Of a DNA stretch of 14,834 bases, positions 6,457 through 13,444 are shown piece by piece. The position numbers and the translations under genes are program-made. The DNA is from an uncultured Saprospiraceae bacterium. Its GTDB lineage: Bacteria; Bacteroidota; Bacteroidia; Chitinophagales; Saprospiraceae. A model generated the notes under the pieces. That model saw only the letters and a list, made by a program, of their open reading frames with translations, was not told the DNA's origin and did not search any database. The stretch spans positions 1-14,834 of the forward strand of contig CALGLY010000814.1 in the NCBI GenBank assembly GCA_937959095.1, read 5' to 3'. The number at the start of each line of letters is the position of its first letter. Positions within the stretch are counted from its first letter, which is position 1.

Positions 6457-7779
6457 TTACTTATTCCAACCTACTTTATCTGTATAAATACTTACAGAAC
6501 CTTCTGATGGTGCATTCGAGTTGAATAAATATTCATCTGAACTATAATCCCAACGTACTGGAATATTAGAACCTGAAACAGGTGTAAGTGCAGGAATATT
6601 TGTTCTTCTCCAATCACTGTATGCTTCTGGCTGCAAGAACATTGCGATATACTTTTGTGTCATCACATGTTCTAGTGTTAAGTTACCTACACCTGGAGCT
6701 ATAGCGTCTTGTGCTATGTACTCATTAGCAGTTTCAACATCAAAGCCTAAACGGCCAAAAGATGCCAAGATACCTTTGATGTAAGCATCGTATCCTTCCA
6801 CAGTACCACCTGTATTTGCACGTACATCTGCTTCTGCAATGATGAATTGCATTTCGCGGTATGTAATCAACTCTTGCAAGAAATTTGGAACAAGATAAGT
6901 ATGAGAAGGGTCAAAGATTTGATCCATTGTTGCCAAACGATCAGTATCGTTCAAGCCTTCCATCAATGCACGCATCGTTGGGTGAAATTCTAAATCACCC
7001 GTTCTATCTCTATTGAAGCGGTACCATCCGCCTGCTGCATTTATATCAGGATATTGATAAGCTAAGTTTTCGCTTGCATCAGCAAAAGATTGAGCGGCTA
7101 AAGCTGCTGCTCCAGCATAATCTTTATTATGCAATAAGCCTCTTGCTTTGATAGCGCGCGCAGCTTTTTTCCACAATTCAATATCGCCACCATAGAGTAC
7201 ATCTTCACCACCTGGTACTAGACCACCTGCTGGCCCATCAAGTGCTGCTATTGCATTATCTAATAGCCCATTGATAGCCGTATAAATACTAGCTTGCGTA
7301 TCATAGGCAGGCGTAATAGATCCCACACCTTTCAGTGCATCTGAATACGGCATATCATCCCATACATCTGTAGCAGCCATAAGGGTAAATGCTTCGATGA
7401 TGTCTAGCGTAGCACCATAGTGTGCATAGCCATTTTCTGATGCGGATGCCTTTGCAATCTTTACTTCATTCAGTACATTTTCGTACACATTTGTCCATGC
7501 CGCATCAAAACGATTTGGTGTAAGACCTGTGTACTGGTTGAATGATTGCCATTGTCTTGCTACGCCTTCTACTTGCTGAATGAGCATACAGCTGAAGCGA
7601 GAAAAAGCCCCGCCATATACATCTACCATTGCTATTTCGAGCGCAGGCATCTGAGCAGATACTGGTACAGAAGTAGGATTATTTGGATCCTTATTAATGT
7701 CTCCTCCGATGTAGTCTTCGCAAGCTACAAACGAGAGTAGGACAGCAAATAAGAATACTATTTTATAAGTGAATTTCAT
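6457..7779 (-). CDS. SusD-like surface lipoprotein, copy 1
   Basis: This 440-residue SusD/RagB-family protein is encoded directly after susC, the standard susC-susD order, and is the likely primary partner of that channel. The signal peptide ends in lipobox SFVAC with Cys20, followed by Glu-Asp, which fits surface export in Bacteroidota. Diagnostic stretches include GGDINKDPNNPTSVP after the lipid anchor, ATDVWDDMPYSD in the middle, KKAARAIKARGLLHNKDYAGAA as a TPR-like helix pair, and YREMQFIIAEADVR and LQPEAYSDWRRTNIP toward the end. Both copies finish with a DxVGWN motif and one basic residue. Length and domain order match the family. The ligand cannot be deduced; no glycoside hydrolase or sulfatase lies nearby to suggest a polysaccharide. 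Confidence 0.94.
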   Translation of the reverse strand: MKFTYKIVFLFAVLLSFVACEDYIGGDINKDPNNPTSVPVSAQMPALEIAMVDVYGGAFSRFSCMLIQQVEGVARQWQSFNQYTGLTPNRFDAAWTNVYENVLNEVKIAKASASENGYAHYGATLDIIEAFTLMAATDVWDDMPYSDALKGVGSITPAYDTQASIYTAINGLLDNAIAALDGPAGGLVPGGEDVLYGGDIELWKKAARAIKARGLLHNKDYAGAAALAAQSFADASENLAYQYPDINAAGGWYRFNRDRTGDLEFHPTMRALMEGLNDTDRLATMDQIFDPSHTYLVPNFLQELITYREMQFIIAEADVRANTGGTVEGYDAYIKGILASFGRLGFDVETANEYIAQDAIAPGVGNLTLEHVMTQKYIAMFLQPEAYSDWRRTNIPALTPVSGSNIPVRWDYSSDEYLFNSNAPSEGSVSIYTDKVGWNK

Positions 7780-7820
7780 TTCAAAAATTATTAGAAAAAC
7801 AATAGTTAATGAAAATAAGA

Positions 7821-7838
7821 ATGAAAATGAAAATGAAA
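7821..7838. repeat. ATGAAA hexamer repeat
   Basis: Three tandem copies of ATGAAA, with looser copies just to the left, lie between susC and susD copy 1. This is a simple repeat with no obvious function, though slippage could alter spacing in the intergenic leader of susD copy 1. Confidence 0.6.
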
Positions 7839-7874
7839 AACGTTTTAAATCAATTCTCCTTTTTTGAGAAAAGT

Positions 7875-7908
7875 ATTTTAATTTTTATTTACATTTTAAT
7901 TTTTATTT
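7875..7908. repeat. 18-base-period tandem repeat after susC
   Basis: The 16-mer ATTTTAATTTTTATTT occurs twice (7875-7890 and 7893-7908), separated by AC, starting 14 bases beyond the susC stop. It is low complexity and A/T only. No stable hairpin is formed, so susC and susD copy 1 are probably transcribed together. Confidence 0.6.
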
Positions 7909-7921
7909 GACCTATTATTTC

Positions 7922-10900
7922 TTAGAAGTTTACAGATAGTTTTACAATTACAGACTTTGTACTTGGCATGTTGAAATAATCAAAGCCTTGACCATTTCCT
8001 GTTCCATTTAGACTAGTTTCTGGATCAATACCATCGTAATCTGTCTGGAACCAAAGATTTCTTCCATATACTCCAATAGTACCACCTTTGAAAAACTTGC
8101 TTGTACCAGGAATAGCATACGATAAACCAACTTCTCTTAGTCTAACCCATCCGCCATCTTGTACGAATTGCTCTCCTACTGCACCGAATCCACCTAATGA
8201 AGATGTCCAGTAATCTCTATCTCTAGTTACAGGGATATTATTTGGTGTACCATCTGACAGTACTCCTTCGATTGGTGTAGCTGTTTCTTCTCTTGTATCA
8301 GCAGTCAATTGCGAACGACCAAAGAAGGATAATGCCCAAGCTGTACCATTCCAAAGGTCACCACCTTCACGCCAATCTAATAGGAAGTTTAATCCTAATC
8401 CTTTGTAAGAAATTGTGTTATTCCAACCGATAATAAAATCAGGATTTGGATTTCCGATAGCACGTTGTACTGGATCTACTGCTTGGTAACCATACTCATT
8501 AGAAGCTGGATCATCATTGATAACTACCTGTCCGCCAGGAATATTCAAATCCTTGTCGGCATCTGTACCTGCTTCTTCGCGCAAATAAGCACCACCGAAG
8601 ATAGCTCCATATTGGTTACCTACTACAAGATACGTACCTGCACTACTGAAACCTGCTAAGAATAGACGCTCGATACCAGGTGCTAACTTATCTACAATAC
8701 TCTCTGATTTCGTAAAATTCACTTGTGTTCCCCAAGTAAAATCTTGTGTTTGTACAGGAATAGCATTCAAGGTCAATTCGATACCTTGTGATGTCATTTC
8801 ACCTGAGTTCAACCATACATTCGTGTAGCCTGTAGAAGGTGTCAAAGATGCATTTAGGATAGCATCCTCTGTTTTTGTGCGATAATATGTCGCATCAAGC
8901 CCTAAGCGATTGCCGAAGAAACGCAAATCAAGACCAGCCTCTAAAGTAGTAGAAAGCTCTGGTGTCAATTCACCATTACCAAGTAGTGAGGATTGGTCGA
9001 AACCAGACTGTCCTGCAATTGGGAAGCCAATATTATCTCCCCAGCCATCTCCGATAGAAGGCGATACGAATACCGATTGTGTAGAGTATGCATTCGGTGG
9101 TGGTGCACCTACCTGTGCATACGAAAGACGTACTTTACCAAGACTCAATACGCTAGACGTATTCAACAATTCAGAGAACGCAAAAGAAAGCGAAGCAGAA
9201 GGATAGAAGAATCCTGTATTTGCTAAGTTGAAATCTTTTGGATTCCCTAGACGTGAATCATAATCTTGACGACCAGAAAGTGTCAAGTATAGTAAGTCAT
9301 TAAACCCAAGTTCTACTTGACCAAAGAAACCTAATTGACGATAGCGTGTAATATCTTCAAAACCACTCACCTGTGTCGCATTACTCAAGTCGATGAAACC
9401 AGGGAATACTAAACCATCACCACGCGTTTCTGTTTCATGATTATTGAAAGAAACCGCATTTGCACCTGCTGTATAGCTCAATGATAAAGTTTCTGATAAA
9501 TTGCCTCCACCATAAATAGATAGGATATTATCAAATAACTGTGTGCTAAATTCATTGTGCTGTACTGCACCTGCTGCATTTGTTCTTGAGTTAATTTCAA
9601 ACTCTTGCTTTCTTACATCACCTGTAAGGTCGTAGCCTATGTTCAGACCAATAGTAGCCCAATCGCTCAACTCATAGTCTGCTTTTACATTACCAAAGGT
9701 TCTGTTTACATCCTCAAAGCCGCGTGCATTATTGATAATCCAGTACGGATTGTCATAACCACCACCACCACGGTAGTTTCTTTGACGGAAGTCAGGGAAT
9801 TGATAAGCAGAAACGTCATTTACTGCTGCTTCTGCACCTAAACCATTGGTATTATCAAAAGAAACTGGTGTTCTCAACATCCCTAGCAATAGACCAGAAG
9901 TGTTAGAACCCTGCTGTATACGAGTGTGCTTCGACTTCGTATAGTTGATAGAACCTGAAATATTTAAGGCATCTACAGGACTAATAGAAGAAGATAAACG
10001 TACTGTAGTTCTGTCATAATCTTCATTTGGTACTACACCTGATTGCTGAAGATTAGAACCAGACAAACGGAATGTTGCTGTCTTATTTCCTCCTGCAATA
10101 GATAGAGAATTTGTGTATCCCAGTGCAGTTTGGAAGAATGGATCTACATTATTAAAGGTTTCGGCTGGCACGCCATCACCTGTTCCTTTAGGTACTAAAA
10201 ATCCATTATTACTGAATCTGTAATTTCCTTCTGCATCAAAGGCACTTGCGCCTGGTGCATTTGGGTGATCTGGATCTTTGGAATATTCTAAATCACTAAC
10301 ACGTGGTCCCCAAGATCCTGATTCTCCTGTAGAAGGATCGCGGTGCGCGCCATTTCTACCTTGTGAATAAATATCTTGTAAATCAATCATCTGTGTGATA
10401 TTTGCCACCTCCAAAGATGTTGCAAAATTCACCTCAAAACGATCTTGACTTCCTTTCTTTGTAGTAATCACGACTACCCCTCTGGAGCCTGCTGTACCAT
10501 ATAGTGCGGTTGCTGCTGCCCCTTTTAGTACGTTTACATCTGCAATATCTTCAGGATTTAAGTCCATCAAACGGTTAGAAGACGCTGTTCCAGAAGTAGC
10601 TCCTTGTGATTGTAGTGTTTCGTTGTTCGTACGAACACCATCAATTACAATCAATGGCTGATTGTCTCCTACCATAGAAGTTACCCCTCGTATCAAAATA
10701 CGAGAACCACCACCCGCTGAACCAGAGGAACGCGTGATTTGTACGCCGGCAGCTTTACCTACCAAGCCATCTACTGCATTGCTTGAGCCAGAACGAGCAA
10801 TGTCTTCACCACCTACTTGCTGTACTGCATAGCCTAGTGATTTTTCAGAACGTTCTAATCCAAGAGCAGTTACTACTACTGCATCTATATTAATTCCTTC

Positions 10901-11179
10901 TGTCAGCACCACATCGACAACATTAGAAACGCCTAATGTTACTTCTTGTGTAGCATATCCCGTGTAGCTAACTACTAAAGTTGTACTGCCTTCTGGGACA
11001 TTAAGACTGTAATTACCATCAAAATCCGTAACTGTACCTGTACTTGTTCCTTTTGCAAGGACACTTGCACCAATCAGGGGGTCTCCTTGATCAGTAATAG
11101 TACCAGTCACCGTTCTCTGCGCCAATGCCATGCCTGTTACAGCCAGCACTAGTGCTAGAATGAGTGAGAATTTTTTCAT
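7922..11179 (-). CDS. SusC/RagA-family TonB-dependent outer-membrane transporter
   Basis: The 1085-residue protein is a SusC-type TonB-dependent channel, importing a ligand captured by SusD with energy from TonB-ExbBD. A Sec signal peptide covers about residues 1-20 (ends ALA before QRTV). Residues about 22-95 form the carboxypeptidase-regulatory-like beta-sandwich (GTITDQGDPLIGASV, VTDFDGNYSL) found at the start of SusC proteins. DAVVVTALG (99-107) stands at the TonB-box/linker position. The plug domain follows (about 113-243) with GVQITRSSGSAGGGSRILIRG and the SusC signature LKGAAATALYGTAGSRG at 218-234. The rest is the 22-strand barrel, ending in VKLSVNF with the terminal Phe used for outer-membrane assembly. 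Size and order match the family. No sigma/anti-sigma pair or hybrid sensor gene is next to it, so its regulator lies elsewhere. It heads the susC-susD-susD group. Confidence 0.95.
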   Translation of the reverse strand: MKKFSLILALVLAVTGMALAQRTVTGTITDQGDPLIGASVLAKGTSTGTVTDFDGNYSLNVPEGSTTLVVSYTGYATQEVTLGVSNVVDVVLTEGINIDAVVVTALGLERSEKSLGYAVQQVGGEDIARSGSSNAVDGLVGKAAGVQITRSSGSAGGGSRILIRGVTSMVGDNQPLIVIDGVRTNNETLQSQGATSGTASSNRLMDLNPEDIADVNVLKGAAATALYGTAGSRGVVVITTKKGSQDRFEVNFATSLEVANITQMIDLQDIYSQGRNGAHRDPSTGESGSWGPRVSDLEYSKDPDHPNAPGASAFDAEGNYRFSNNGFLVPKGTGDGVPAETFNNVDPFFQTALGYTNSLSIAGGNKTATFRLSGSNLQQSGVVPNEDYDRTTVRLSSSISPVDALNISGSINYTKSKHTRIQQGSNTSGLLLGMLRTPVSFDNTNGLGAEAAVNDVSAYQFPDFRQRNYRGGGGYDNPYWIINNARGFEDVNRTFGNVKADYELSDWATIGLNIGYDLTGDVRKQEFEINSRTNAAGAVQHNEFSTQLFDNILSIYGGGNLSETLSLSYTAGANAVSFNNHETETRGDGLVFPGFIDLSNATQVSGFEDITRYRQLGFFGQVELGFNDLLYLTLSGRQDYDSRLGNPKDFNLANTGFFYPSASLSFAFSELLNTSSVLSLGKVRLSYAQVGAPPPNAYSTQSVFVSPSIGDGWGDNIGFPIAGQSGFDQSSLLGNGELTPELSTTLEAGLDLRFFGNRLGLDATYYRTKTEDAILNASLTPSTGYTNVWLNSGEMTSQGIELTLNAIPVQTQDFTWGTQVNFTKSESIVDKLAPGIERLFLAGFSSAGTYLVVGNQYGAIFGGAYLREEAGTDADKDLNIPGGQVVINDDPASNEYGYQAVDPVQRAIGNPNPDFIIGWNNTISYKGLGLNFLLDWREGGDLWNGTAWALSFFGRSQLTADTREETATPIEGVLSDGTPNNIPVTRDRDYWTSSLGGFGAVGEQFVQDGGWVRLREVGLSYAIPGTSKFFKGGTIGVYGRNLWFQTDYDGIDPETSLNGTGNGQGFDYFNMPSTKSVIVKLSVNF

Positions 11180-11531
11180 ACGAATAAAAAATTAAAAGTG
11201 TTAAAAAATAAAGTTTCTGTACGTATTATAGAACTAGAAGTAGCATACTTTAAAGTAAAGAGACTACTTCACTTCCTTGCTAAACGTTCTTATTGCTGCT
11301 TTCGCTGCTTCATAAAAAATGGTGATCATTATTCAAGAGGAAAAGATATAAATATAAGACAGGCTTAAATCTTAGCGCATATATTTAGGCATCACTCTAT
11401 TTGCTTGGGAAGATTTGTTGATTTGTTCAAATTGAATCTAAGAATTTAAATTCTTTAATTTATAGGAAGTATGCCTTTATTAGTTTATGAAAAGTGCAAG
11501 TTACAAAATGATTTTAAGGTACTAGTATCAA
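11180..11531 (-). promoter_or_regulatory. susC upstream leader with nested palindromes
   Basis: This 352-base gap must contain the susC promoter. Visible structures are a stem GAAGTAG (11237-11243) with CTACTTC (11264-11270) enclosing the perfect 12-base palindrome TACTTTAAAGTA (11246-11257), about 60 bases before the start codon; a perfect 16-base palindrome AAGAATTTAAATTCTT (11440-11455); and a tandem pair GATTTGTT (11412-11427). Palindromes of this size can be operator sites, and the one nearest the gene could instead fold in the mRNA leader. I found no convincing TAnnTTTG -7 box. The 11440-11455 element could also belong to the 3' end of the UbiA-family transcript. Confidence 0.4.
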
Positions 11532-12395
11532 TTATACATAAAAATCCAAAATTAATAGCACACCAAAGATTACACTAGCAATGCCATTAGTAGTGAAAAA
11601 AGCAAGATTTACTCTACTTAAATCATCAGGTCGGACAAGGGTATGTTGGTAGGCAAGAAGCCCTATGAAAATGATTGTTGCTATCCAACTTAGCCACTCC
11701 GCCGAAGGATAGATAGCTGCTAACTGAAAGGCGGCTAGTAACATCACAATAGCACAAAGAATATGCAAAAAGGTGGAAAACCACAAGGCACGTTTTTTAC
11801 CTAACCACACTGGTACGGAATTGAGCTGTAAGGAACGATCAAAATCTTCATCCTGTAAAGCATAAATAATATCGAAACCTGACACCCATAATAGAACAGC
11901 TGCTGAATAGAGTAAAGGCAAGCGATCAAAACCACCTCCTACTGCTAGATAAGCTCCAATGGGTGCTAACGATAAGCCCAAACCTAATACAAAATGACAC
12001 AAAGAGGTAAATCGTTTGGTATAGCTATAGCCCAAAATAATTACTAAAGCGATAGGAGACAAATAGAAACACAAGGGGTTGATAAACCAAGTAGCTACTA
12101 TAAATAATAAACTATTCAGTATTACAAAACCAAGCGCAGTCTTCGGGCTTATGACACCAGCAGGGACTTCTCGGACAGCAGTTCTAGGATTTTTTTCATC
12201 AATATCTCTATCCAAATATCGATTATATGCCATTGCTGCGCTACGAGCAAATACCATACAGAGCAACACCAGTAGCAGCACGCGCCAATCTAAACCTGTG
12301 CCAAGTTTATTAGTCGCTAAAAAAAAGCCCACTAGTGCAAATGGCAATGCAAAAATAGTATGCGAAAACTTGATTAAGGAAAGATAATCTTTCAT
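11532..12395 (-). CDS. UbiA-family prenyltransferase, probably for menaquinone
   Basis: The 287-residue integral membrane protein is a UbiA-superfamily prenyltransferase, which joins a polyprenyl diphosphate to an aromatic acceptor in the inner membrane. Both magnesium-diphosphate motifs are intact: N58-RYL-D62-RDI-D66 (NxxxDxxxD) and D182-EDF-D186 in GFDIIYALQDEDFD. GYSYTKRFT (122-130) is the conserved loop before the fifth helix. About eight to nine membrane segments fit the fold. The style matches the UbiA-like group often annotated as 4-hydroxybenzoate polyprenyltransferase. In bacteria that make menaquinone by the futalosine route this enzyme is MqnP, a reasonable proposal here, but no other mqn gene is visible to confirm it. 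It follows cysE by 41 bases on the same strand, so the two may share a transcript without an obvious metabolic link. Confidence 0.9.
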   Translation of the reverse strand: MKDYLSLIKFSHTIFALPFALVGFFLATNKLGTGLDWRVLLLVLLCMVFARSAAMAYNRYLDRDIDEKNPRTAVREVPAGVISPKTALGFVILNSLLFIVATWFINPLCFYLSPIALVIILGYSYTKRFTSLCHFVLGLGLSLAPIGAYLAVGGGFDRLPLLYSAAVLLWVSGFDIIYALQDEDFDRSLQLNSVPVWLGKKRALWFSTFLHILCAIVMLLAAFQLAAIYPSAEWLSWIATIIFIGLLAYQHTLVRPDDLSRVNLAFFTTNGIASVIFGVLLILDFYV

Positions 12396-12436
12396 AGTGA
12401 TAAATAATGGGTAATGAAAGAGGAATGTTTATTTCT

Positions 12437-13261
12437 TCACAATTCATCCTTTACTAATTCCCGTCGTTCTACTTGTACTTTAGAGTTATCATAATAGACC
12501 CTGGATCGTGGTGGAACGCTTTTGATAACCCAAACATTTCCCCCAATAATACTATCCTGTCCAATGATGGTATCGCCACCCAAGATGGTCGCACCAGAGT
12601 AAATCACCACGCCATCCTCAATAGTAGGATGCCGCTTTAGAGAAGCCATTTTCTTTTCCACACTCAATGCTCCAAGCGTAACACCTTGATAAATTTTGAC
12701 ATTATTGCCAATAATCGCCGTTGCGCCTATTACAATGCCTGTACCATGATCTATACAGAAATCATCTCCAATTTGGGCTGCAGGATGAATGTCAATTCCT
12801 GTTTTACCATGTGCATACTCCGTGAGTACGCGTGGCAAAAGTGGCACTTTTTGCTGATAAAACTGATGGGCAATCCGATAAATAGCTACAGCATAAAAGC
12901 CCGGATACGTTCGGATGACTTCCTGCCAACCCATCGCAGCTGGATCACCTGATGAAATCGCTTTCGCATCCGATACAAGCCGCTTATGAATGCTCGGTAA
13001 GGCTTCAAAAAACACCTGTTCGGTGCGTTCTGGTGTAGTCACAAGGTCATTCTGGATTGCTTTCAGAATATGAAACACCTCCAAACGCACTTCTCGATAC
13101 TGCTGCTCAAATGCTCGAAAACTATCGTATTGTCGATCCGATAATTCAGGAAACAAAATCTTTAGTATTCGGTTCACCATTCCGCACACTTCGTCGGGCG
13201 CAGGCATGGCCCGCATATTTCGATGTTCCTGATATAAGTTCTCTAAAAAATTTAGCTCCAT
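12437..13261 (-). CDS. cysE: serine O-acetyltransferase
   Basis: The 274-residue enzyme transfers acetyl from acetyl-CoA to L-serine, giving O-acetylserine for cysteine synthesis in the cytoplasm. The helical N-terminal half (about 1-135) has the serine acetyltransferase pattern AIYRIAHQFY. The C-terminal half is a left-handed beta-helix of hexapeptide repeats starting at IDIHPAAQIG. Catalytic Asp157 (GIDIHP) and His172 (CIDHGTGIVIG) match E. coli Asp143 and His158, and R210-H-P matches the RHP substrate loop. I chose the ATG at 13261; the longer frame from 13306 begins with TTG, runs into the inverted repeat and adds non-family residues. The C-terminus ends VKDEL after a charged tail and lacks the terminal isoleucine used by some CysE proteins to bind cysteine synthase, so that complex may not form. 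No cysK is in the window. Confidence 0.93.
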   Translation of the reverse strand: MELNFLENLYQEHRNMRAMPAPDEVCGMVNRILKILFPELSDRQYDSFRAFEQQYREVRLEVFHILKAIQNDLVTTPERTEQVFFEALPSIHKRLVSDAKAISSGDPAAMGWQEVIRTYPGFYAVAIYRIAHQFYQQKVPLLPRVLTEYAHGKTGIDIHPAAQIGDDFCIDHGTGIVIGATAIIGNNVKIYQGVTLGALSVEKKMASLKRHPTIEDGVVIYSGATILGGDTIIGQDSIIGGNVWVIKSVPPRSRVYYDNSKVQVERRELVKDEL

Positions 13262-13275
13262 CGCTTTAGTAGTGA

Positions 13276-13381
13276 GGAAAAATAAATTTACAAGTTCCAC
13301 AGCCAAGCATTTTGATAAATCGTTTGAAATGGATCACTCTTTTATCAAAAGTGCTTGTCGAACTTGTAAATTTACTTTTCC
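13276..13381. repeat. 106-bp imperfect inverted repeat in the cysE leader
   Basis: The left arm (13276-13319) and right arm (13341-13381) are nearly complementary. Outer blocks GGAAAAATAAATTTACAAG and its partner ending at 13381 differ by one base, and the inner block TTTTGATAAA (13310-13319) pairs perfectly with TTTATCAAAA (13341-13350). A few unpaired bases lie between, and the loop is 21 bases. Read toward cysE, the hairpin base lies about 15 bases before the start codon, so it would be at the ribosome-binding region. T-rich ends on both strands also permit a terminator role for the upstream beta-helix gene. Confidence 0.8.
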
Positions 13382-13402
13382 ATATTCCTTAAATGAATAA
13401 TG

Positions 13403-13419
13403 GACAATTAATAATTGTC
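13403..13419. repeat. 17-base palindrome
   Basis: GACAATTA and TAATTGTC flank a single central base, giving a perfect palindrome 26 bases after the stop of the minus-strand beta-helix gene. A neighbouring AATTAATAAT/ATTATTAATT pair gives further local pairing. It may be part of the gene's 3' end or simply AT-rich spacer DNA. Confidence 0.5.
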
Positions 13420-13444
13420 TTGCAGTGCTTCATTATTAATTAAT

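Noticed and set aside
8910..9226. Open frames of 77-98 codons on the plus strand inside susC
   Set aside because: They are antisense to a very well supported SusC barrel region and resemble no protein family; they are by-products of susC codon use.
13262..13306. Longer cysE start at 13306
   Set aside because: The start would be TTG inside the inverted repeat and the extra residues do not match serine acetyltransferases.
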